From DAOTVD01 sp034437075 (GTDB taxonomy: Bacteria; Chloroflexota; Anaerolineae; Aggregatilineales; J027): a stretch of 20,421 bases of DNA. Where the stretch lies: positions 1-20,421 of the forward strand of contig DAOTVD010000043.1 in the NCBI GenBank assembly GCA_034437075.1, given 5' to 3'. A program made the position numbers and the translations under genes. Of this stretch, positions 1 to 6,387 are shown piece by piece (within the stretch, counting starts at the first letter, position 1; every line of letters begins with the position of its first letter). Below the pieces are notes generated by a model. It was not told the DNA's origin. It searched no databases and worked only from the letters and a program-made list of their open reading frames with translations.

Positions 1-504
1 ATGCGCTAGCGCGACACCCTTTTGCAAGCCAGTCGTACCGGAAGAATGTTGCAAGAACGCAATATCATCTGGCGCGGGGGTGTGTATGGGCGGGGGCGCT
101 CCAGGGGGCGTGTCGTCGGGCACCAGCACGGGCACGGGCGAACGGGCGCGTAAATCCGGCGCGAAGTCCGCCCCGGTGAGCACCGCCCGCGCGCCGCTAT
201 GGTCGATCAACGCGCCGAGGCGCTCCCAGTAAATCGCGGGGTCGAGCTTTTCGGTCAGGGGCGGCAAAATCGCCGGGACGACGCCGCGCCACAGCGCGCC
301 CCAAAAGGCCAACATCGTCTGCGGGATGGGTAACCCCGCCAGGATAATGACCGCGCCGGGGGGGAGTTCCGCCAGGCGCGCGGCCCAGGCCCCCGCTCCG
401 GTGTGAAAATCCGCGCGGCTGATCCGTTGCGAAGAGCCATCAGCGGACACGTAAATAAAAGCCGGGGACGCATCGGGCGCGTCTAGGGCGCGCAAGAGGG
501 TCAT
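1..504 (-). CDS. AMP-dependent acyl ligase/synthetase, N-terminal 168 residues (runs off the left edge)
   Basis: The ATG lies at 504-502 and the frame stays open to base 1, so only the first 168 residues are visible. Near the visible end the protein reads QHSSGTTGLQKGVALAH, the phosphate-binding (A3) motif of the ANL superfamily (acyl-CoA synthetases, fatty acyl-AMP ligases, NRPS adenylation domains). These enzymes activate a carboxylic acid as acyl-AMP and pass it to a thiol. The start is 3 bases after the stop of the carrier-protein gene. From that position I infer that the acyl group is loaded onto that carrier rather than onto CoA. The QHSSGTTGLQK form resembles stand-alone ligases found beside carrier proteins. 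The substrate cannot be told, because the specificity pocket and the C-terminal lid are outside the window. There is no clear Shine-Dalgarno sequence of its own, which suggests translational coupling. Confidence 0.88.
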   Translation of the reverse strand, partial: MTLLRALDAPDASPAFIYVSADGSSQRISRADFHTGAGAWAARLAELPPGAVIILAGLPIPQTMLAFWGALWRGVVPAILPPLTEKLDPAIYWERLGALIDHSGARAVLTGADFAPDLRARSPVPVLVPDDTPPGAPPPIHTPAPDDIAFLQHSSGTTGLQKGVALAH

Positions 505-507
505 ACG

Positions 508-750
508 TTAGCCTTGCTGGACGCGCGCCACAATCTGATCGAGCGTGTTCATATTGTCCACGGTCAGGTCGGGGTCGGGGATGACAATACCGAATTGTTC
601 TTCAATGAAGATGGCCAGTTGGGCTAGGCTGAGCGAGTCGATAAGCCCGGCGGTGATGATGGGCTCGTCATCGCCCAGGGGATAGCCGGGGTCGCGCATA
701 AGTTCGGCGGTGATGTAGTCGCGCAAGGGCGCGCGAAAATCTTGAGACAT
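508..750 (-). CDS. Acyl carrier protein
   Basis: 80-residue protein with the phosphopantetheine attachment motif GLIDSLSLAQL; the modified serine would be Ser39. It is followed by an acidic helix and the FGIVIPD segment usual in carrier proteins. Length is normal for a free-standing ACP. I chose the ATG at 750 because AGGAG lies 5 bases upstream on the minus strand; an in-frame TTG at 768 would add six residues and overlap the preceding gene. The gene begins 2 bases after the stop of the kinase-like gene and ends 3 bases before the ligase gene, so all three are almost certainly co-transcribed and coupled. No fatty-acid synthase genes are nearby, so this ACP probably serves the adjacent ligase in a dedicated acyl-transfer pathway and not primary lipid synthesis (inference). 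Confidence 0.93.
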   Translation of the reverse strand: MSQDFRAPLRDYITAELMRDPGYPLGDDEPIITAGLIDSLSLAQLAIFIEEQFGIVIPDPDLTVDNMNTLDQIVARVQQG

Positions 751-752
751 GG

Positions 753-1649
753 TTACTCCTGAAGCCAATAATGGCGCGTCGTTTGGTCGGCTGGCAAGCG
801 CGCCAGCACTGCCGACACCTCCGCTGCGAAGTCCTGAATGGTGGGGTGGCGGTCGTCCTGGCGTTTGGCCAGGCTGCGCATGATAACGCTTTCCAACGCG
901 GGCGGGAAGTCCGGTTTTTTGAGGGTTGGCGGGGGGATGTCTTCGCGGTCGTGGGCCATGATGATGCGAATGGCGGATTGATTTAAGTCAAAAGGATGTT
1001 CGCCGAGCATGACGTGGTAGGTCACGATAGCCGCCAGATAAATATCCGAGCGGGTGTCGTAAGGCTCGCCACGCGAATGCTCCGGCGGCACATACCCCGG
1101 CGCCGAAAGCGTAATGCTCCAATCGGTAACGGTCGTATCCACCCCCAGTTGTTTGGACATGCCCAAGTTGCCCATATAGCCATGATAGCCATCCTGCGTG
1201 GGCAAGACATAGATTTTCTCGGGGCGCAGATCGCGATGCAAGATGTTATCGGCGTGCAGATGGGCGAGCACATCGAAGACGGGCGCTAATATTTGCCAGG
1301 CGGCTTGGAGCGTCAGCGGTCGCTCGGCCATCAGATCACTCAGGGCGCGCAAATCTTCGATATATTCTGTGACCGTATACGGCAGTTCGCCTGGCGAAAT
1401 GCCCCAATCCAACAATGGCAGAATATGCGGGTGTTGAATCTCTTCCAGAATGCGCATTTCGCGCATAAATCGCTGCACAAAATGCGGGTCACTGTCTTCT
1501 TTATTGTGGACGATCTTAAACGCGAAGCGCTTACGCGAGCCCGCCCGCGAGGCCGACTCTGCCAGGTATACGTCAGACATGCCGCTTTCGCTCAGGCGCT
1601 CCAAAAGTCGGTAGCCGTTAATTTCTTCGCCAATAAATCCCTGATGCAT
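753..1649 (-). CDS. Protein kinase-fold protein, probable pseudokinase (degenerate PknB-type)
   Basis: 298-residue protein spanning one Ser/Thr kinase domain, with no membrane segment or sensor domain. Kinase landmarks are in order: the beta-3 lysine (FAFKIV, Lys45), the helix-C glutamate (RFMRE, Glu64), HRD at 138-140, PPE at 188-190 in the APE position, and SDIY in the DxW position (201-204). Three catalytic motifs are altered. The glycine loop reads LSESGMSDVY and lacks two of the usual glycines. The catalytic-loop asparagine is lysine (HRDLRPEK, Lys145). The DFG aspartate is asparagine (NLG, 161-163). The last two normally bind the metal of ATP, so phosphotransfer is doubtful, although ATP binding could remain. 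The ATG at 1649 was preferred over an in-frame TTG at 1676, because the likely -10 box at 1688-1693 would leave almost no leader for the TTG. It is the first gene of the ACP/ligase operon. Confidence 0.9.
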   Translation of the reverse strand: MHQGFIGEEINGYRLLERLSESGMSDVYLAESASRAGSRKRFAFKIVHNKEDSDPHFVQRFMREMRILEEIQHPHILPLLDWGISPGELPYTVTEYIEDLRALSDLMAERPLTLQAAWQILAPVFDVLAHLHADNILHRDLRPEKIYVLPTQDGYHGYMGNLGMSKQLGVDTTVTDWSITLSAPGYVPPEHSRGEPYDTRSDIYLAAIVTYHVMLGEHPFDLNQSAIRIIMAHDREDIPPPTLKKPDFPPALESVIMRSLAKRQDDRHPTIQDFAAEVSAVLARLPADQTTRHYWLQE

Positions 1650-1687
1650 AGTTAATGCTGGTTTCTCTTCAGACAATCGTTAGCGCG

Positions 1688-1715
1688 ATTATAGCATCCT
1701 GGCTCACAGGGGCAA
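1688..1715 (-). promoter_or_regulatory. Promoter of the pseudokinase-ACP-ligase operon
   Basis: On the minus strand an extended -10 element, TGCTATAAT, occupies 1696-1688. TTGCCC at 1715-1710 gives a 16-base spacer, so both sigma-70-type boxes are present. Transcription would start near 1681, about 30 bases before the ATG at 1649. The same TGnTAtAAT form appears at 5140 and 13822 in this window. Confidence 0.6.
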
Positions 1716-1739
1716 GTTTGGCGTCAGCCCTGGGATAGA

Positions 1740-1760
1740 CCGAAATGCAGCATATTTCGG
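1740..1760. promoter_or_regulatory. 7-bp inverted repeat upstream of the GT-C-like gene (possible operator)
   Basis: CCGAAAT at 1740-1746 and ATTTCGG at 1754-1760 form a perfect inverted repeat around a 7-base centre. It covers the expected -35 area of a possible promoter with TAGAAT at 1771-1776, upstream of the ATG at 1798. No run of T follows on either strand, so it does not look like a terminator. A repressor site is possible but unproven. Confidence 0.3.
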
Positions 1761-1770
1761 GTAAATCCTG

Positions 1771-1776
1771 TAGAAT
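1771..1776 (+). promoter_or_regulatory. Possible -10 box for the GT-C-like gene
   Basis: TAGAAT, preceded directly by TG, lies 21 bases before the ATG at 1798. There is no good -35 hexamer. Transcription from here would leave a leader of about 15 bases and no Shine-Dalgarno sequence. Confidence 0.3.
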
Positions 1777-1797
1777 AACCCCCGAAAAATAGCTGAA

Positions 1798-3306
1798 ATG
1801 GGATGCATACCATTGATAGCATCACGCCGCAACATCATCGGGATGGGGGTCATTAGCCTGGGGGTGTCGGGGATGCTGGCATTAGATGCCTGGCCGAGCC
1901 TGCGCGGCGATTATGGGTGGCGTTGGGGCTACGCGATCCCGTCCGAGCTTGCCGATTGGCTGCCGAGTGCCTTGGCCCTGGGGCTGTTTGTGCTGGTCAG
2001 CGGCTATCTATGGCGGCGGGGAGCCTCCGCGCGGGCGGTGGTGGCCTGGGCTTTCATCGCCAGCGCCGTATTGGCAACGGTGTTTCTCACCCGCTGGGAT
2101 GATCCGCTATTTTTGCTGCATACCCGCACGGCATCCCGCAGCGCGACCGGGCCGCAACTTATCGCGACGGGCTATACTTCCGCCACCATACAGACCGCAT
2201 TACACGCTTGGCCGGACGAACAGCGCCGCTTTGCCGAGGACGGCTTATCGATGCATGCCGCCCTGGCACCACCCGGTTTGCCTTTGGCCTATTACCTGGC
2301 CCAACAAGGCTTGGCCCAGGCGCCCGGCCTGGCCGATCCGCTGGCCGAGCCGTTGCGGTCGTTGCAATGTCATAATTTAGAGATTGCCAGCCAGTCGGAC
2401 GCTCAAATTGCGGGGGCATGGCTGGGGATACTCTCGCCAGTGTGGGCGGCCTTGGCGGTGTTTCCGCTATTCTGGCTGGCGTGGCAAATTGGCGGCGCCT
2501 CGGTCGCGCGGGTTGCCGTGTTGCTGTGGCCCTTGGTCCCTGGTATCGCCGTTTTTACCCCGGTGCCGAATACTGTCTTCCCGGCGTTGGCGGTGTTCTG
2601 CGTGGCGCTCTTGTGGCGCGGATTGTCTAGCGGGCGTTTCGCCTGGGCGGCCAGCGCGGGCGCGGTGTTCGGCATCGGCCTATTTTTGAATATTTCGCTG
2701 GTGCCGCTGGCCATGTTCTGTGGCTGGCTGGCGCTTGGCTACCATGTGTTTTTGGCCCGCCCCGAGGTTAGGCCCTGGTGGTCGGTGCGCATGGGCGCAG
2801 CGTTTGGGCTGGGGCTGGCGCTCGTCTGGGGACTGTGGGCGCTGTATGACGGCGCGCCATTTTGGGTCATTTTGGATGTGGCCATGCACCAGCATTTACA
2901 ACTCGACCGGCCCTACTGGCCCTGGCTGGTTTTGCATCTATGGGATTATGTGCTGTTTTTGGGCTTGCCCATCCTGCTACTGAGTTTGTATCCCCTGCTG
3001 GGCGCTCTACGCGAGCGGGGGCCACGCTCGCCGGGCGCGCTGCTCATGGCCGCGTTGGTCGTAACGTTACTCATCTTGACGATTTCGGGCACCGCGCGCG
3101 GCGAAACCGGGCGTGTTTGGCAATTTTTCTTCCCCTTTAGCGTCATCGGCGCGGCGCTGGCCCTGGATGCCTGGCGCGCGGTGGGGCGCGGTTTGGCCTT
3201 GCAAGCGGTTTATTGCCTGGTGATTGTGCTGTTCATCCCCGTGATCGCCACCGAACTTACCCACCCGTCGGGGGCGTATCCGGCGACCTGTTCGGCACCG
3301 GGCTAG
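1798..3306 (+). CDS. Polytopic membrane protein, GT-C glycosyltransferase-like
   Basis: 502-residue, very hydrophobic protein with roughly ten membrane segments. The first hydrophobic segment is at about residues 13-30, a further pair lies at about 49-97, and several more follow after residue 200. After the first segment comes SLRGDYGWRWGY, and a long soluble loop (about 105-195) contains HAALAPPGLPLAYY. Acidic residues in the first outer loop and a THPPG-like HxxxxPPG segment occur in the GT-C membrane proteins that use polyprenyl-linked sugars, so a surface glycosyltransferase is the best guess. The family match comes from motif memory only. Start: the first ATG of the frame; an ATG at 1843 is possible and would still keep the first hydrophobic segment. 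There is no recognisable ribosome binding site. The NUDIX gene follows 31 bases downstream on the same strand. Confidence 0.55.
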   Translation: MGCIPLIASRRNIIGMGVISLGVSGMLALDAWPSLRGDYGWRWGYAIPSELADWLPSALALGLFVLVSGYLWRRGASARAVVAWAFIASAVLATVFLTRWDDPLFLLHTRTASRSATGPQLIATGYTSATIQTALHAWPDEQRRFAEDGLSMHAALAPPGLPLAYYLAQQGLAQAPGLADPLAEPLRSLQCHNLEIASQSDAQIAGAWLGILSPVWAALAVFPLFWLAWQIGGASVARVAVLLWPLVPGIAVFTPVPNTVFPALAVFCVALLWRGLSSGRFAWAASAGAVFGIGLFLNISLVPLAMFCGWLALGYHVFLARPEVRPWWSVRMGAAFGLGLALVWGLWALYDGAPFWVILDVAMHQHLQLDRPYWPWLVLHLWDYVLFLGLPILLLSLYPLLGALRERGPRSPGALLMAALVVTLLILTISGTARGETGRVWQFFFPFSVIGAALALDAWRAVGRGLALQAVYCLVIVLFIPVIATELTHPSGAYPATCSAPG

Positions 3307-3337
3307 GTCATTATGAAATTATCCAGGAGCCGAAACC

Positions 3338-3883
3338 ATGCTTGATGTGCACTACAAGACCCTCCTCGAAGCTGAATTAGCGGCCTATACGCCCGCCGAC
3401 CCGCAAGAAGCCGCGCATCGCGCGGCCATGCTGCGCTTTTTGCGCGCTGAAGCAGCGCCCTTTTCGCGCGATACGCGCACCGGGCATTTTACCGCCTCCG
3501 CCGTGGTGACCAACGCGGACGACACGCACTTGGCGCTGATCTGGCATGTTAAGCTGGGGGTGTGGGTGCAACCCGGCGGCCATTGCGAGCCCACCGACGC
3601 GGATTTACCCGCCGCCGCCTTGCGCGAAGCCAGCGAGGAAACCGGCATCGCCGCGCAGGATTTGCGCCGCCAAGGCGCGACGCCCTTCGACTTGGATGTG
3701 CATATCATCCCCGCGCGGGGGGATTTTCCCGCGCACCCGCATTACGACGTGCGCTACTGGTTCCGCGCGACGCCGGATGCAGTCACCAACCCGGAAAGCG
3801 ACCTGCGTTGGCTGCCCACCGCCGAGGTCGCCGCCTGGGATGACGCATCGCAGGCCCGCTTTGCGCGCAAGTTAGTTCGCTAA
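3338..3883 (+). CDS. NUDIX hydrolase
   Basis: 181-residue protein that probably hydrolyses a nucleoside diphosphate linked to another moiety; the substrate is unknown. The NUDIX box spans residues 80-104: it starts GGHCEP and ends REASEETGI, matching the REUxEExGU half. The first half is not canonical. There is an extra residue and no glutamate at the standard GX5E position, a variant I recall from other proteins with GGHxEPxDxDL. An alpha-helical N-terminal segment of about 45 residues precedes the fold. The start is supported by AGGAG just upstream of the ATG. The gene ends with TAA at 3881-3883, whose first two bases are also part of the stop codon of the opposing alanyl-tRNA editing gene. 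Confidence 0.88.
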   Translation: MLDVHYKTLLEAELAAYTPADPQEAAHRAAMLRFLRAEAAPFSRDTRTGHFTASAVVTNADDTHLALIWHVKLGVWVQPGGHCEPTDADLPAAALREASEETGIAAQDLRRQGATPFDLDVHIIPARGDFPAHPHYDVRYWFRATPDAVTNPESDLRWLPTAEVAAWDDASQARFARKLVR

Positions 3884-5109
3884 TCCCCGCGCCGGATGCG
3901 CGCCACGGCGTAATCCAGCACGCTTTGCATTTGAGGCGCGCTAGCCGAGAAGCCGCCCCCTTGGGCCAATGTCGGGCGCCCGCCCCCGCGCGCCGTGCCG
4001 AGCGTTTCTAGGCAGGCTTTCAGCACGGGCACCACGTCGTAATCTAAATCCGGCGAACTGGCGAAGACCAGATGCGCTTTCTCGCCAGGGCGGCCCAACA
4101 GCGCCACCGTGCGCGGATGGTTGCCCAGATGCGCGGCCAGGCTGCCGAGTTCGGCGGGTTCGCGCTGCGGCCATAGCGCCGCGATGATGAGCGGGTCGTC
4201 GTCTGGGGCGTTGTGCGCGGCCTCGCGCCATATCTCGTCCGCCTCGTAGCGCAGGACTTGCCCGTGTAGGGTTTTGATCTGCTTGGCCGCCGCTTTGTTT
4301 TCCTCGGTCAGTTTATCCAGCAAATCGGGCAAATCGGCATATCCGGCGGAAAGCTGGGCGGCCATGCGCAGCAGCAGATCATTTTTGTGGCGATAATCGG
4401 CCAGAGCGCGCCAGCCACACGCGAAGGTAATGCGCATCGTGTTTTTCTGGCGGTCAGCCCGCAGAATTTTGATCTGGCCGACCTCGCCCGCGCGCGCGAC
4501 GTGCGTTCCGCCACAGGCGCACACGTCAAAGTCCCCAATGCTGACGACGCGCACCGCCCCGGTCACGTTCTCCGAGATTTTGCGCAGGGGCAATTCGGCT
4601 AATTCATCCTCAGCCGGAAACCAGGCCCGCAAGGGCGCATCGCGCATGACGACATCATTCGCAATTTCTTCAACGGCGTTTAAGTCTGCCGGGGAGATTT
4701 CCGGCGCGTCGAGGTCAATCGTCACGCTGTTCTCGCTCAGATGAAAGCCCACCGTCGCGGCATCCGCGTGGATTTCAAACGCGCGGCTGAGGATATGCTG
4801 GCCGGTGTGTTGCTGCATATGGTCAAAACGGCGCTTCCAGTCGAGGCTACCGTGCACCTCGTCCGCAGTGAGGAGGGGGCTATCGGCGGCCAGGATGTGC
4901 AACACAGCATCGTCGTCTTCGCGGGTCAGCACCTCCACCACCGCGAGGCCGCCCAAGGTGCCGAGGTCATGCGGTTGGCCGCCCCCGGTCGGGTAAAAAT
5001 ATGTATGGTCTAGCACCACGGCGGGCCGCTCGCCCGCGCGGGTTTGTTCGTGGATTTGTGCGCTAAATTCGCGCACGTACGGATCAAGAAAATAGCGACG
5101 GTCGGTCAT
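3880..5109 (-). CDS. Alanyl-tRNA editing protein (AlaX-type, with DHHA1 domain)
   Basis: 409-residue protein related to the editing part of alanyl-tRNA synthetase, without the aminoacylation domain. It should hydrolyse mischarged tRNA(Ala), such as Ser-tRNA(Ala), in the cytoplasm. Visible landmarks are FYPTGGGQPHD (38-48), the zinc site HTGQH (101-105) with CACGGTH (197-203), a helical linker at about 262-295, and a C-terminal DHHA1 domain with TARGGGRPTLAQGGG (372-386). The length fits the long AlaX class that carries DHHA1. I chose the ATG at 5109 because AAGGAG lies about 8 bases upstream and family similarity starts there; an upstream in-frame start at 5178 would run through the promoter. 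It is divergent from the solute-binding-type gene at 5184 and convergent with the NUDIX gene. Confidence 0.92.
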   Translation of the reverse strand: MTDRRYFLDPYVREFSAQIHEQTRAGERPAVVLDHTYFYPTGGGQPHDLGTLGGLAVVEVLTREDDDAVLHILAADSPLLTADEVHGSLDWKRRFDHMQQHTGQHILSRAFEIHADAATVGFHLSENSVTIDLDAPEISPADLNAVEEIANDVVMRDAPLRAWFPAEDELAELPLRKISENVTGAVRVVSIGDFDVCACGGTHVARAGEVGQIKILRADRQKNTMRITFACGWRALADYRHKNDLLLRMAAQLSAGYADLPDLLDKLTEENKAAAKQIKTLHGQVLRYEADEIWREAAHNAPDDDPLIIAALWPQREPAELGSLAAHLGNHPRTVALLGRPGEKAHLVFASSPDLDYDVVPVLKACLETLGTARGGGRPTLAQGGGFSASAPQMQSVLDYAVARIRRGD

Positions 5110-5139
5110 AGAATGGGCTCTCCTTGGCGAAATTCGGCG

Positions 5140-5148
5140 TGCTATAAT
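5140..5148 (+). promoter_or_regulatory. Extended -10 promoter element for the solute-binding/VWA gene pair
   Basis: TGCTATAAT, a perfect extended -10, lies 35 bases before the ATG at 5184, giving a leader of about 29 bases. No convincing -35 box is seen at 17 bases; an extended -10 often works without one. It overlaps the minus-strand element at 5144-5152. Confidence 0.6.
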
Positions 5149-5152
5149 ACCA
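5144..5152 (-). promoter_or_regulatory. Extended -10 promoter element for the alanyl-tRNA editing gene
   Basis: On the minus strand the bases read TGGTATTAT, a TGn extended -10. Transcription would start near 5137, leaving a 28-base leader that contains the AAGGAG of the editing gene. It shares five bases with the plus-strand -10 box, so the two polymerases cannot occupy both at once. Confidence 0.5.
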
Positions 5153-5183
5153 TGGGCGAAAATAAAGGGACACGCCACCAGTT

Positions 5184-6347
5184 ATGAAACGTAACCAACT
5201 CGTGTTTTTTGCGATTATCGGTTTAGCTATTCTCATCGCGGGGGCGGGCTTCGCCGTGCAGGCCCTCGGCAGTCTGACAGACGATGAGCCCGAAACGGCC
5301 TCCGGCAATACCCAAGACCCCGCCGAAGACCCCCTCGGCCCGCCGTTGACGCTAGAAGTCGCCGTGAATCCGCTGCTGGCGGATTGGGCCGACGAGGCGG
5401 CGCGCGCCTACAACGCCAGCAACCCCATTGTGGAGAATCGCCCCGTGCGCGTGCAGATCACCGAGCAAGATAGCCTGGATGTCTGGACGACGGGCGCGGG
5501 TGTTTGGTCGGCCCAGCGCCACCCGGATGCCTGGATTCCTGAAGCGGGGTATGCGCTGGCCTTCGCCAATGATTTTAATCTCGAATTTGACATCGTGCAG
5601 CCCAGCCTGGCCCAAACCCCCATGATTTGGGGGGGCTACGAGAGCCGCACAGATGTTATCGTAAGATCGTATGACGAGTTTTCATCCCAAACCGTGCAAC
5701 AAGCCGCAGCGGCGGAACTGTGGAGCGACCTGGGCGGTGCGCCGCAATGGCGCTTCATCAAACTCGCCTTTTCGAACCCGAATCGCTTGGAAAGTGGCCT
5801 GGCGGCCTTGCTAACACTCTTGAACGACTACGCCGCAACCCGCGACCCTGGCGATGATGCCGCCACCGATAGCGATTTTCGCGAGTGGCTGATGCCCATC
5901 ATCCGTGCCGTGACCGACTTCAACAACCCCAACCCGGCTACGATTATGGCCACCACAGGCACTTCGCAAATTGAAATCGCGCTCTTGCCCGAAGCCCAAT
6001 GGCTGACCACCGTCGAAGAACTGACCCGCGCCGAACCTGTGGCCATGTTTTACCCCACCTACGGCGTACACCTGGACTTCCCCTTCGCCGTGTGGGCTGG
6101 GGATAACGCCCAACCGGGTGCACGCGCCGCCGCTGAGGACTTCGCGGCCTATTTACTGGGGGATGGCCCCAAAAATGATCTGGGCCAGGCCGGGTTTCGC
6201 CCCACCAATGGCGTCGATTTGCTGAGTTATGCGCCGTTTAGCGCCGCTGCCGCTCAAATTCGGACGACGTTGCCCGAAGATGACTATTCGCCGCCCAGCC
6301 GCCAAGCTATCCTGAGCTTGCTACGCTGGTTTGAAAACGAATCATAA
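5184..6347 (+). CDS. Membrane-anchored solute-binding-type protein (paralog of the next gene, no VWA domain)
   Basis: 387-residue protein. Residues 6-28 form one hydrophobic segment after KR, without a cysteine, so it is probably an uncleaved anchor or a signal peptide with the rest outside the cell. An acidic Pro/Glu-rich linker (33-52) follows, then a domain resembling extracellular substrate-binding proteins of the ModA/SBP_bac_11 type. It aligns by eye with the first two-thirds of the next gene: ALAFANDF against ALANHLAG, FYPTYGVHLDFPFAV against LYPAEGTFWHEHPFGVV, and AGFRPTN against EGFRPVN. No permease or ATPase lies nearby, so uptake is not implied. The ribosome binding site is weak (AAAGGGA, 13 bases upstream). 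The next gene starts 40 bases on and is presumably co-transcribed. Confidence 0.65.
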   Translation: MKRNQLVFFAIIGLAILIAGAGFAVQALGSLTDDEPETASGNTQDPAEDPLGPPLTLEVAVNPLLADWADEAARAYNASNPIVENRPVRVQITEQDSLDVWTTGAGVWSAQRHPDAWIPEAGYALAFANDFNLEFDIVQPSLAQTPMIWGGYESRTDVIVRSYDEFSSQTVQQAAAAELWSDLGGAPQWRFIKLAFSNPNRLESGLAALLTLLNDYAATRDPGDDAATDSDFREWLMPIIRAVTDFNNPNPATIMATTGTSQIEIALLPEAQWLTTVEELTRAEPVAMFYPTYGVHLDFPFAVWAGDNAQPGARAAAEDFAAYLLGDGPKNDLGQAGFRPTNGVDLLSYAPFSAAAAQIRTTLPEDDYSPPSRQAILSLLRWFENES

Positions 6348-6387
6348 GTTAAGTATGGTATGGATGACATAACGGAGGACATGCGTG

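Noticed and set aside
753..1676. Longer start (TTG at 1676) for the pseudokinase
   Set aside because: The likely transcription start near 1681 leaves about five bases of leader, and the nine extra residues have no kinase similarity; the ATG at 1649 fits better, though the TTG is not excluded.
3880..5178. Longer start (5178) for the alanyl-tRNA editing protein
   Set aside because: The extra codons cover the divergent promoter, and AAGGAG with proper spacing supports the ATG at 5109.
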